64,000 nucleotides of DNA from Symbiodinium natans (Eukaryota > Sar > Dinophyceae > Suessiales > Symbiodiniaceae), in the NCBI GenBank assembly GCA_905221605.1, contig CAJNDS010002211.1, positions 167,501 to 231,500 on the forward strand. Direction: 5' to 3'. Made by a program: the position numbers and the translations under genes. This document shows, one piece after another, positions 25,553 to 40,565 of the stretch. The notes beneath the pieces were generated by a model. The model searched no databases, was not told the DNA's origin, and was given only the letters and a program-made list of their open reading frames with translations. The stretch's first letter is position 1, and each line of letters starts with the position of its first letter.

Positions 25553-27033
25553 AGCTTCGGCCTGAAATCGGCAACGCCCGCATCCTCGAGCAGGTGGCTG
25601 GACGCACGCTGTTGGCCGGAAACCGGCTGGGCTTCGAGGATCGCGTGGGGTGTAACATGTTTCGAGAGAAGGATGGTAATCATCCTGGGTATGCAAAGAG
25701 GGACAGGCCCTGGAGCGTGGAAGCCTGCTCTCAAGCTATGAACCCTCTCTAGCTTACCCTGAACTTGGAGGACTTTCAGCAAGCTCTGCGCGAGCTGCTG
25801 CAGGCTGGGAAGGGGTCTTCCGATCTTAAACACTTCATGTCATGGTAGAGACTGGAGCCTCATAAGCAGTGCGGACACACCATTGCAGGAGCTCCACATC
25901 AGTGTGCCAGGAGACAAGCAGATGCAGGCACAGTGCCTGCAGTCCTGACAAGCTCATGGAGCGCTCTGAGTGATCAAGTTCAGGCGCTCTTTGACAAGCA
26001 CCGCGGCGAGAATGAAGGCCGGACTGGATGTTGAGGGTTTAGGGTTTGGGGTTTGGGGTTTAGGGTTTAGGGTTTGGGGTTTAAGGTTCAGGAGAGCCAT
26101 ACACCAGCACCGGGAAGCAAAGCATGGCACAAGGGGAAGAACAATCGCAGGGAAGCAGGAAGCAAAGGCAGGTCTTCGTGTGACGCCATACACAACCAAT
26201 GAAACAAAGCACGCATGTTTCAACAAGCTTTGGAGTTCTTCTCGCTCAGATCTTTCTTGGGAGTTTTTCTTTTCGCATTTCCTTTCTCCAGGTTAACTTA
26301 ATGTTCTTTTTTGTTTTTTTTCTTCCTCTTCTCTTCTCGCGAATTGCTAGTGATATGCTCAGTGAGGCGTCAGCTCAGAGGACTTCGAGGCGCTCCTCTT
26401 CCGCCTCTTGCCGGGGCACCCGGGCACCCCAAAACTCCCCGGTTTCGGGTTTTAGGGTTCGCGATTCAGGGTTGAGGGTTTAGGGTTCAAGGGAGGACCA
26501 TGGAAGGGAGCGTTGTTTGATGCTCTGTGTGGAAAAGGCGACCGCGCTCACAGCAGGTCTTGTGCTAGAGCTGTCCATCCCCCGCGTAGAAGCAGCTCAT
26601 CAAAATCGAGCCCCAATCTCATATGGGGCACTCAAGTTCCCAGGGGTCCAGTAGGAAGTGGGCTGGCTGAGCCTGGCAGTAAGCAGTAAGCCTGGATGAA
26701 GAGCGGGATCGTGTTCGTGCAGTGACATTGTGGAGACTGTTCGTACAGCATGGATTTGTCAGATTGCGCGGTGTGGTGCAGTCCTGCATAGGGTGTAGGG
26801 TTTATGGTTTAGGGTTGAGGGATCACGAGGCTAAACACGCCACCACACCCACCTCTTCACTCAGGTGCTTCCTGCGGGCCTCAGAGGAGGTGCGGGTGAA
26901 CCCTGGTGCTGATGCCCGCTCCTGCTCAGAGGACCTGTGGCAAGTGTTGACATGTGCCGACAGATTTCGAGATAGAAGGAAGTGTCAGATACCCTAAGCC
27001 CTAAACTTTAAACCTGCCCAGTACGAGCTCCAC
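25553..27033. other. No gene recognised
   Basis: Short ORFs only; small TTTAGGG words at 26,470 and 26,800. A possible exon of the downstream kinase cannot be excluded. Confidence 0.3.
26032..26095 (+). repeat. TTTAGGG/TTTGGGG array
   Basis: About eight mixed units. Confidence 0.7.
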
Positions 27034-27258
27034 ATGGAAAACCCCAAAACGGGGCTGTCTTTGATGCTGTCTCAGGAGAGGGATAAGCGGTGGAGGCAAG
27101 AGTTCATCCAGAAGAACCCCCAGAGGTCCGCTCTTGAGACAGGAATCCAACGCCCACAGCCGTGTCGTCCAGTTTGGCTTGCTCCTGACGCATATGCAGC
27201 AACCACCTGTGCAGGTTTCACGATGTGTACGAGGCAAGGTGCACGGTCCGTTTTTTGA
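27034..27258 (+). CDS. Hypothetical small ORF upstream of the kinase
   Basis: A 74-residue ORF with a true ATG beginning MENPKTGLSLMLSQERDKRW. The first 35 residues are charged and look protein-like; the rest is low quality. It could be an upstream exon of the kinase gene, with its end read into intron, or chance. I recognise no family. Confidence 0.15.
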   Translation: MENPKTGLSLMLSQERDKRWRQEFIQKNPQRSALETGIQRPQPCRPVWLAPDAYAATTCAGFTMCTRQGARSVF

Positions 27259-27304
27259 GCAGCATGTCAAGCGACCGTAGCGAATCTACCCGCGTGCTCA
27301 AGTC

Positions 27305-27420
27305 CTCATAATCAAAGCAATAATGATGATACTACTAATAATAAAAGTACTACTACCCATAATAATACTAACAATAATACTAATAAGAATACTGATAATA
27401 ATACTAATAAGAATACAGAT
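27305..27420. repeat. AATACTAATA-rich low complexity
   Basis: Irregular ATAATACTAATAA just upstream of the kinase glycine-loop exon. Confidence 0.8.
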
Positions 27421-27483
27421 CAGCTTCAGAGTCAGTAACGCACCAAAAGCCAAAAGGCCGCTGCCCTTTCAGCGTTTTTGCAG

Positions 27484-28929
27484 GTGCAGCGGCAGCTGGG
27501 AAAGGGCTCTTTCGGCACAGTCTACCTAGTCTCACACAGGCAGCTGCTTGCGAAGAGAAGACTGGACGACATACCGAGATCAGTACTGACTTGGAACTCA
27601 GGACGCAAGTTGACCAAAACAAGGAGAAGCGAGACCGCGACTTAGCGTTGTAGGGGATGGCAGCACGGTGCCATGGCTCCCCGTACTTCGTTTGTTCCAA
27701 AGTGAGGTTCGGGTGTGCAAGATCATCAGCAAGCTCAAGGCATAATTATGCGCTATTCACAGCTGTTCCTGCATTTGGATTCGCTTTGGCGTCGCTGATT
27801 CAGGCTAAGGAAGCCAAAACATCGGAAGCCAAGGCAGCTCGATCCAATACTTGCTTGAGCTTGGGCCGGTCGTTCGCAGATCATCATCTAAGTAGTCCCG
27901 ATTTCTGGCTTTAAGGCCCAGGGCAATGCCACTTGAGTGGGCAGTAGCAAGGCTCCCCCCCGACGCAAAGTGAGCCCTCCGGCTTTTCGGGGGCTTTTGC
28001 AAAAAAAGCAGGCGAAATCCTGGCAAGTCGGTGCGCGCGCATTTCACACGGCTCGCTCTCGTGGCTTCTGAGGTCCGCGAGGAGTTTGCTGTGCTCAAGC
28101 AGCTCGATCATCCCCATGTCCTCAGAATATTTGAGGAGAGAGGGGAGGTTTTCGGGCATGTTCATGCCCACCGGGTGATGCGGCCGCGAAGCGGAGAGTT
28201 GTCGCGGCACCACGAGCCATGTCAAGAGTGGCACGAAAGCACAAATCTCTGGAGCATCAGATGGTGGCTTCTCGAATTGGGTACCCTAAATTAAGAGGGG
28301 CCGCCTTATAATAAGGATCCCAAAAGGCACCACAACGTAGAGAAATCACCAGATAGCTTCTGGAGCCTTGCGCGCCAGCATGCCCTCGGCGCGATATGTA
28401 GTGCGGGCTGTTCACGAGGACTTCGAGGACGACGAGAACTTCTACCTTGTCATGGACTCCCGAATGGGCAGCAATGTCGCAATATGTCGCATCAGTGCAA
28501 CGGAGTAGAGCGGAGGGTAGGGCTTGCCATTCATTTTTTTTTAATGGCTTCGCGCCATGCCTCTGCGAGGAGCAATGTCGGGGCGGTGATCTTGGGGCGT
28601 ACGCCAGATGCCCAGTTCGGAAGGTTCGAGTCAAACGACGATTCTGGGGGTTTCCGAAGTTAGGAGTTTATTGGGATCCTGATAATGAGGGGATCCTACT
28701 ACTTTGGGGATGTATATTGGGGGTCCCCTATTTTGTAAACCCCCTTCTCTCGGCTGCAGGTCAAACGACTGGAGCCCATGGATGCCATCTCCTACGAGTT
28801 CTGGGTAGCGAAGGCCACACATGCTGCCTGCTGCACGTCGAGGGGTGAGGTTTCTGCAAAATGCTCGAGGTCATGCAGCATACCCTTTCGGCGATTGCCT
28901 ACTGCCACTCGAAGGCCGTAATTCACAAG
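27484..28929 (+). CDS. CDPK/CAMK-like protein kinase, multi-exon, partial
   Basis: Kinase subdomains appear in order in separate short exons. Exon 27,484-about 27,576 has the glycine loop (QLGKGSFGTVYLVSHR). Exon about 28,070-28,135 has helix C and beta-4 (REEFAVLKQLDHPHVLRIFE). Exon 28,419-28,454 reads DFEDDENFYLVM. Exon 28,570-28,629 starts EQCRGGDL, the hinge. Exon 28,760-28,798 reads VKRLEPMDAISYE. Exon 28,870-28,929 reads HTLSAIAYCHSKAVIHK. The joins after DFEDDENFYLVM and after the RKVR codons are in frame. Introns 28,136-28,418 and 28,455-28,569 would be GA-AG, a non-canonical class known in dinoflagellates; 28,630-28,759 is GT-AG. Borders of the first and last introns are uncertain, and the catalytic DLKPEN block was not found. 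The reading is lost in a TG satellite just downstream, so this is either a gene with a very large next intron or a broken fragment. The EDDENFYLVM hinge resembles CDPK-like kinases. Confidence 0.6.
28258..28352. mobile_element. Short TIR element inside a kinase intron
   Basis: Ends GGTGGCTTCTCGAATTGGG and, inverted, GTAGAGAAATCACC, with CAGAT on each side. The centre has GGTACCCTAAATTAAG and AAGGATCCCAAAA, shared with 25,180-25,279. It lies within the putative GA-AG intron 28,136-28,418. Confidence 0.5.
28630..28759 (+). mobile_element. Introner-like TIR element forming a GT-AG intron in the kinase gene
   Basis: The 130-bp segment lies between two exact copies of GTCAAACGAC (28,630-28,639 and 28,760-28,769), as a target-site duplication would. 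Inside are inverted ends GGGGGTTTCCGAAGTTAGG (28,646-28,664) and CCCCTATTTTGTAAACCCCC (28,725-28,744). Removing 28,630-28,759 uses the GT of the first copy and the CAG just before the second, and restores an in-frame RKVRVKRLEPMDA. Introns born from DNA transposons in this way are known as introners in dinoflagellates and other algae. Confidence 0.65.
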
Positions 28930-28982
28930 GACTTTGGGGCCTGGATACGCGTTGAACCTGATGGGGGGTGCGGTGGTGCATA

Positions 28983-30360
28983 GGTGGGTTGGTGCATGGG
29001 TTGGTGCATGGGTGGGATGTGTGTGTGTGTGTGTGTCTGTGTGTGTCTGTGTGTGTCTGTGTGTGTCTGTGTGTGTCTGTGTGTGTCTGTGTGTGTCTGT
29101 GTGTGTCTGTGTGTGTGTGTGTGTGTCTGTGTGTGTCTGTGTGTGTCTGTGTGTGTCTGTGTGTGTCTGTGTGTGTCTGTGTGTGTCTGTGTGTGTCGTG
29201 TCTGTGTGTGTGTGTGTCTGTGTGTCTCTGTGTGTGTGTGTGTGTCTGTGTCTGTCTGTGTGTGTGTGTGTGTCTCTCTGTGTGTGTGTGTGTGTCTCTG
29301 TGTGTGTGTGTGTCTGTGTGTGGTGTGTGTGTGTGTGTGTCTGTGTCTGTGTATGTGTCTGTGTCTGGGTCTGTGTCTGTGTCTGTGTCTGTGTCTGTTG
29401 TCTGTGTCGTGTCTGTGGATGTGCTGTGTCTTGTGTCGTGTCCTGGGTCTGTGGTCGTGTGTGTGCGGTGTGTGCGTTGTGGTCTGTTTGTGTCTTGTGT
29501 GTGTCTTGTGGTGTTCTGTGTCTGTGTTCTGTGTCTGTGTCTGTGTCTGTGTCATGTGTCTGTGTCTGTGTGTGTGTCTCTGTGTCTGTTGGTCTTGTCT
29601 GTGTTGTGGGTGTGTGGGGTGTGGGTGTGGGTGTGGGTGTGGGGGTGTGTGGGTGTGTGGGTGTGTGGGTGTGTGGGTGTGTGGGTGTGTGGGTGTGTGG
29701 GTGTGTGGGTGTGTGGGTGTGTGGGTGTGTGCGCGTGTGCGCGTGTGTGCGTGTGGGCCTGTGGGTCTGTGGGTCTGTGGGTCTGTGGGTCTGTGGGTCT
29801 GTGGGTCTGTGGGTCTGTGGGTCTGTGGGTCTGTGGGTCTGTGGGTCTGTGGGTCTGTGGGTCTGTGGGTCTGTGGGTCTGTGGGTCTGTGGGTCTGTGT
29901 GTCTGTGTGTCTGTGTGTCTGTGTGTCTGTGTGTCTGTGTGTCTGTGTGTCTGTGTGTCTGTGTGTCTGTGTGTCTGTGTGTCTGTGTGTCTGTGTGTCT
30001 GTGTGTCTGTGTGTCTGTGTGTCTGTGTGTCTGTGTGTCTGTGTGTCTGTGTGTCTGTGTGTCTGTGTGTCTGTGTGTCTGTGTGTCTGTGTGTCTGTGT
30101 GTCTGTGTGTCTCTGTGTCTGTGTGTCTGTGTGTCTGTGTGTCTGTGTGTCTGTGTGTCTGTGTGTCTGTGTGTCTGTGTGTCTGTGTGTCTGTGTGTCT
30201 GTGTGTCTGTGTGTCTGTGTGTCTGTGTGTCTGTGTGTCTGTGTGTCTGTGTGTCTGTGTGTCTGTTTGTCTGTTTGTCTGTTTGTCTGTGTGTCTGTGC
30301 GTGCGTTGGTGCGTGTGTGCGTGCGCGGGTATGTGGGTGGGTGGGTGGGTGGGTGGACCT
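28983..30360. repeat. TG/CTGTG satellite with higher-order blocks
   Basis: Blocks in order: GTGTGTCT-type repeats, mixed TG, GGGTGTGT (about 29,600-29,730), GTGGGTCT (about 29,757-29,898), a second long GTGTGTCT array to about 30,262, then GTTTGTCT and GGGT. It directly follows the last visible kinase exon. The long C/V/S or H/T/D frames in it are artefacts of repetition. Confidence 0.95.
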
Positions 30361-34963
<4,603 letters not shown>

Positions 34964-35509
34964 CGACATTTTGGCTTCAGCACTCTCTTCCCCAGCCTTC
35001 GCGGATGCACGTCTCCACTGTTCGCAGGAAGTTAGGCGTGCTGAGCTTGATGATGCCTAGTCCGCTGTCCTCCGCCGCACCACAGACACTCAGGACGTCA
35101 GATTCTGTCAGCTTCTGTTTGTATGTGCGTCTGTTTGAATTTCTCTCTTGTCATTGCTGTGACAGACTGAACTACTCTGCAAGCAACTACGCCTGATGAG
35201 GTCTGAACCCACCCCCCCCCCCCCTCCGCCCTGCCCGAACGCCCCGAACCAAAAAACAACAACAACCTTGAAAGGATAAGGGTTTGAGATTTCCGGCTTC
35301 AGGATGATAATTTTCAGGTGTCCGGCCGGAATAAAGCTTGATCAGAGAATGCCATATTGCAGGACGTTGTCCAAGCCTGTATCCGCCGCTTGTGTTCTCG
35401 GCACCCGCTCCTTCTTCATGTTCCGAATCCAACGGTTGCCCTGGCCCTGGGGATCGATCATGAGAGGCCACCGCCGACCTGGCTCAAGAGTTCGAGGATC
35501 TGGGTGTTT

Positions 35510-35613
35510 AATTCGCCTCGGCTTGCTGGCGAAAAGCGTCTGGAACAAGCAGACTCGGATCAACCCTTCCCCATGCAAAATTTTGTGACGCCACCCCCCC
35601 CCCCCGCCCTGTT
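35510..35613 (+). repeat. Dispersed repeat with C-tract end, copy 1
   Basis: Shares TTCGCCTCGGCTT, AAGCGTCTGGAACAAGCAGA and AACCCTTCCCCATGCAAAA with 48,317-48,440, in the same order and strand, then runs into poly-C. Confidence 0.7.
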
Positions 35614-35735
35614 GACCACTGTGTCGGCGCTCCTACCCCCCCCACCCCACCCCCCCCACCCCACCCCCCACCCCCCCACCCCCCCCCCCCCCCCCCCACC
35701 CCCCACCCCCACCACCCCCCCCACCTCCACATCCT
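35595..35735. repeat. Poly-C/(CCCCA)n tract
   Basis: C-rich low-complexity DNA with scattered A, next to the dispersed repeat. Confidence 0.85.
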
Positions 35736-36184
35736 GCATGCTCTAGGCCGGCCCGGCTGCGCGCAAGCGTTTACAATTAATGATTGTGTGAAACTCCTAT
35801 AAGGTCAGGCTGCGGCTCTCTTCCAGGAAGTGCTCCAGTTGTCAGCAGTTTGTTAGACATGTGGATATATTGGAGTCGTGGGACCCGATACTGCGTTGGT
35901 GGAGGTCAGTTGAGCTTGGCCGACGCATGCCAAGGCTAATCCGCCTCCCCACCCAACGTAACATGGTCCAGGGTGGAGCCCCCGTCGTACTAAAGCGCTA
36001 GCTGCATAGGGCCAGCTTTGATCCTACCCAAATGGCTTCGCAACCGACAAAAACTCGTGTTTATAGCGTTTCTTTCAGGATGTTCGAGGGCAAACGCGTG
36101 TTTAGGATGGCTTTTGGGCTGCCAAACCAACCCGCTGATGCTCCTGATGCAGGTGCGAAACAGATAATAAATTCATCTTGGGGG

Positions 36185-36357
36185 GAGAGCCAGAGCAACA
36201 GCACCAGCAAGAAAAGAAGAAAGCGAAATGTGAACGACAAAGCGAAAGGTGAACGGAAAAAGAAAGAGAAAGAGAAAGAGAGAAAGAGAAAGAGAAAGCG
36301 AAGGAGAAGGAGAAAGGAAGCCGAGAAAGAGAGAGGGAAAGAGAAAGAAGAGAGAAG
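36185..36357. repeat. GAAAGA-rich purine tract
   Basis: The plus strand is almost all A/G (AAAGAGAAAGAGAAAG). The K/E/R-rich frame here is probably an artefact. Confidence 0.8.
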
Positions 36358-37299
36358 TCCAGGCGTTAGGGTTTAGGTCTTAGGGACAAAAGCAACCAGC
36401 ACCTTTCAAGCAATCTCAGTCTCCGGTTGCCGCCCACTACCCCCCCTTCCAGCAACCTGTAGGCGTGAAGATGATAGATGCCAAGGTTCAAGGTTTCGTT
36501 TTGTTGGCTGGGCAGGGGCCGGCCCGTGCCGCTAGGCCTTCATTTTACTTCTTGGTGGAATCATCTTGCTGCATGGTCCCGAATGCGCGCGTATTTCCTT
36601 AAAGTTTACGCCCGCCATCTCCATTGTACTAAAAAAGTTCAAAACGCAGTGCATGCACACTGGTCCATGGAACGGATTCAAAAAATGGGAACCCCTTCCA
36701 GCTCTTCTTTCACAACGGATTCCTGCGCTGTTCTGTTCATTCCTGCCGACTTCTTCTGTCGAAGTTTTGCAGAGCATGAAGCAAGAACCTCGCGTGACCA
36801 GAATGCCATTCTCCACAGAGAGGTCGTCGGCCGGCAGGGACCTCCGTGGAAAACTGTACGAAATTTAAGCTAAGGTTGATCTCCATTCCATGGCCCAAGC
36901 TACAGTCTGTAGTCACATTCCACACTCCACCCTACCACAAGCAGCCGTGAGAGAGAAGCCCATAAGAAAGCCTGGGTGCCAGTTGTTACCCCGATTCTTC
37001 TACCGAACTCTTGACCGTTTAACCCGAGCCAAGCGGCTGGATGTTCCACTCTCGAACCTCTGCCGGCTCGCAAAGGGTGTCTGCGCACCTGCCGCGTGCT
37101 CATGTGACCGGGCTACTGTCAACTTCATGCTTCACATGGCCAGTCGGGGCTACTTGAAAATATCTGCTGCAGATGTTGATGAATGTGCTGCTGTTGCCCA
37201 CGTGAAATCGGGATCAGCAAAGAAGCTCTCACGACCGTCACCACGGCAGCCACGGTAAGTGCTTTGTTTTCCCCACCTTCGGTGTGGGGTTGTTAGATT

Positions 37300-37745
37300 T
37301 TAAACTCAACTCTTCTCCTCGCCCGGAACTCCTCTCCTCGCCCGGAACTCTTCTTGTCGCCCGGTCTACTCCTAGAGACTCCCTGGACTGCCCAATTGCA
37401 GACTCGAGACTCCCTGAATTGCCCAACCCAGAGACTCCCGGAGTGCCCACCCCAGGGTCTCCCTGGAGTGCCCAACCCCAGAGTTTTTCTGGACTGCCCA
37501 ACCCCGAGTCTCCCTGAAGTGCCCAAATGCAGAGTCTGCCTGCAGCGCCCAACCCAGACCCAACCCAGGGTCTTCTTGGAGAGCCCAACCCCAGAGTCTC
37601 CCTGGAGTGCCCAACCCCAGAGTCTCCCAACCCCAAAGTTTCTCTGGAGTGCCCCACCCTACAGTCGTGCCCAACCTCAGAGTTTCCCTGGAGTTCCCAA
37701 CCGCAGAGAATCCCTGCAGCGCCCAATAGACTTCCTGGAGTGCTA
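37300..37745. repeat. Minisatellite, unit near CCCAACCCCAGAGTCTCCCTGGAGTG
   Basis: About 15 imperfect copies of a 26-30 bp unit containing CTCCCTGGAGTGCCCAACCC. The block starts after CACCTTCGGTGTGGGGTTGT at 37,276, a small hairpin that recurs before the next array. Confidence 0.85.
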
Positions 37746-37789
37746 GGAGGATCGGGGATGGGTAATGGGAGAAGATCGGGCGTTTACGG

Positions 37790-37860
37790 TTGAAGGTTTT
37801 CGGGTTTTGGGTTTGGGGTTTAGGGTTGTTATAGGGTTCAGGGTTATAGGGTTTAGGGAA
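37790..37860 (+). repeat. Degenerate TTTAGGG array
   Basis: Mixed GGTTTAGGG and GGGTTATAGGG words between two minisatellite arrays. Apart from single words near 48,285, telomere-like arrays stop here. Confidence 0.5.
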
Positions 37861-38017
37861 ACAACCTTTTGGGCCTGAAGCCCTCCCGCAGTACAGAGAA
37901 TCAGGCTTCGTGTGATCAAGGTTCAGATGTCCACGTGATTCCTGAGTTGGGGTTTGCGCATCCTGCGGACATGTAACACGTTCCTTTTCGCAGCTCGATC
38001 TGGAGTGTTGTTCCGCA

Positions 38018-38372
38018 CCTTCGGTGTGGGGTTGTGAGATTTTACACTCAGCTCTCCTCGCCCGGAACTCTACTCCCTGGAGTGCCCAAAGTCTGGAAGA
38101 GATTCCCTGCAGCCGCAGAAACTCTGGGAGTGCCCTCAGACTCTTTTGCGCCCAATCTTTTTAGAGTGCGCCCAGAGTCTCCGCCCAACCCCAGGGACTT
38201 TTCGGAGTGCCCAACCCACTCCTGGTCCGCAGAGCCTTGCTGGAATGCCCAACCCCTACAACCCAACCCCAGACTCCAATCCCAGAGACTCCCCGGAGTG
38301 CCCAACCCAGAGACTCCTGGAGTGCCCAACCCCAGACTCTCCCTGGAGTGCACAAACCCTAAAACATAATTT
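38018..38372. repeat. Second array of the same minisatellite
   Basis: Opens with the same CACCTTCGGTGTGGGGTTGT leader and CTCGCCCGGAACTC, then copies of the CTCCCTGGAGTGCCCAACCC unit. Confidence 0.8.
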
Positions 38373-38814
38373 ATGAATGTTCCTCTCGTCAAATGATATC
38401 CTGTCCTGAATAGAACAAGAGGGTTACATGATACCCTCGGGCACGAAGCCGTTCAAGTGGTAGGGTTGTTCTGAGATTCTTGCAATGGGCGTTGGTGTTC
38501 GCATATCATTATACTACTTCCTGCAGCCCATCGTCATTGTCAGTCATTGTCACTTTCACTTGCAATACCCCTACGCTACACTCATGGGGCACAGCCGGTG
38601 TGCCGGTTTGTCAGTGCACAATTTGTTTCAAGGGGGGTCATCGGCTTTGTCACTCTCACTGCGAGCGTGGCCTGCGCGCAGGAAATCTTTGGCGCGTTAG
38701 ATTAGATCAGGGAGCCGATAGACGAGTGCGCGTCTAAACCTCTGATTCCCTGCCTTGTTCAGGGACAGCCTACCTAAAGAAAGTCAAGCCAATGAACCCA
38801 TCGAGGTAGGCAGC

Positions 38815-39795
38815 TGGCATGACTCTCGGGCGGTGAACACCGAATTCAAGAGAAACGCATCAAAATCAACGGTTTTCACCCTCCAGAAAGTCGAAACTCC
38901 CGAAAACAAGAGGGTTTTGGGCTTAACTTGAGGGTTGATCAAGGGGTTTTTTGCCGTTAATTTACGCAGCTGCGGCCAAAAAACCATCAAAATCAACTTT
39001 TCCTGCCTGGAAAATGTGTTTTTGAGCTGTTTTCCGCCTCCAGGAAGTCAAATTCCCGAAAACACGAGGGTCTAGCCTTAACTTTTAGCTTGAGGGTTGA
39101 TCGAGGCTGTTGTTCCGTTCATTTATACAACAGCTGACTCTCTGAGTCTCTGGCCGTGAATATCGAATTTCGGCCCAAAAACCATCAAAATCAACTTTTC
39201 CTGCCTGGAAAATGCGATCCTGAGCTGTTTTCAGCAGGGAAGGGAAACAAGGGTTTAGGGCTTAACTTTGAGCTGGAGGGTTGATCGAGGGTTTTTGAAT
39301 TTATTAATGAAACAGCTGACTCCAGGAAGTCAAATTCCCGAAAACACCAGGGTTTTTTGGCCTCAACTATTTTAGCTTGAGGGTTGATCGAGGGTTTTTT
39401 GCCGTCAATTTACGCAGCAGCTGACTCTCTGAGTCTCTTGGTCCGCGAACAACGAATTGCGGCCCAAAAACCATCAAAATAAACTTTTCTTGCCTGGAAA
39501 ATGGAATTTTGAGGTGATATCAGCCTCCAGGAAGTCAAATTCCCGAAAATACGGGGTTTAGGCCTTAACTTTAAGCTTGAGGCCCTGAGGATTGATCGAG
39601 GGTTTTTACCGTTAAATAATGAAACAGCTGACTCTCGGTCCGCGCACACCGAATTGCGGGCCAAAAACCATCAAAAACAACTTTTCCTGCCTGGAAAATG
39701 TGATTTTGAGGTGGTTTCAGCCTCGAGGAAGTCAAATTCCCGGTTTTGGCCTTAACTGTTAGCTTGAGAGTTGATCAAGGGCTTTGTTAATTTAT
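38815..39795. repeat. Satellite with about 200-290 bp units
   Basis: Four to five diverged tandem units. Landmarks repeat in order: AACCATCAAAATCAACTTTT (38,982; 39,179; 39,468; 39,665), CCTGCCTGGAAAATG, CAGGAAGTCAAATTCCCGAA, GCTTGAGGGTTGATCGAGGG. Unit length varies by deletion. Confidence 0.8.
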
Positions 39796-39805
39796 GAAAC
39801 AACTG

Positions 39806-40080
39806 ACTGCCTGGAGTGCCCAACCCAGAGACTCCAAAGCAACCCCAGAGCCTCCCTGAAGTGCCCAACCCCAGAGACTCCCAGGCCCTGCAATGCCCCC
39901 AGAGTTTGGAGTCGAGCTAAGTCTTCCTGGAGTGTGCCCAGTTTAGGGACTCCCTGGAGTGCCCAACCCAGAGACTCCTGGTGTCCAACCCCAGACACTC
40001 GCTGGAGTGCCCAACCCCAGAGACTCCCTGGAAGTGCCCAACCGTAGAGACTCCTTGAAATGCCCAACCCCAATCCAAAT
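39806..40080. repeat. Third array of the CTCCCTGGAGTGCCCAACC minisatellite
   Basis: About ten units of the same sequence as at 37.3 and 38.0 kb, directly after the longer satellite. The minisatellite therefore brackets it. Confidence 0.8.
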
Positions 40081-40516
40081 CCCTAAGGTGGGAATGTTCG
40101 AAGTAAAATAATTTAACTGGAGCTTCGCACACAACCACGAAGCGAAGCCCCTGTTCAAAACAGCTGCCGCTGTGCATTTTCGGGCAGGTGTCCGAACACA
40201 GACACTCAAGCACCAGTACAACAAAAGACTGTCAGGATACTATACACTCATAGGAATGAGAATGGCGGGGTACTATCATTCCTTCTAAGGACTGTCAGTA
40301 TAACGGGGCATCCCGAAGCATAGTCTGCAAGACTTCGGTACGTCACAGTCAAGAAGGACTCGCTTGTTTCGGTCAATCGTTCTCTTGGGCTGTGGCTTCC
40401 AAGCAGGGTCGGCCGTCAAGCTCACCTTGAGTCTGAAATTGACTGAAAATATGTCTCATGCTGCTCTCTGGGACTGCCTTAATTACAGCAGCTCGAAAAC
40501 AACCGCACCCCGCCAC

Positions 40517-40565
40517 CGCCCCCCCCCCCCCCCCCCCCTCCCCGTCAAAAAAAAAACCTTGAAAA
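40517..40565. repeat. Poly-C then poly-A tract
   Basis: A run of C, then CTCCCCGTC, a run of A and CCTTGAAAA. It resembles 35,207-35,270 (poly-C, then A-rich, then CCTTGAAA), so it may be another short dispersed repeat. Confidence 0.6.

Larger units (their letters stand above)
34964..37299. other. No gene recognised
   Basis: Apart from the repeats listed, a plus-strand frame at 36,890-37,258 (122 residues, true ATG) ends just before a GTAAGT at 37,255 and the minisatellite. It may be an exon with a canonical donor, but no motif is visible. Confidence 0.3.
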
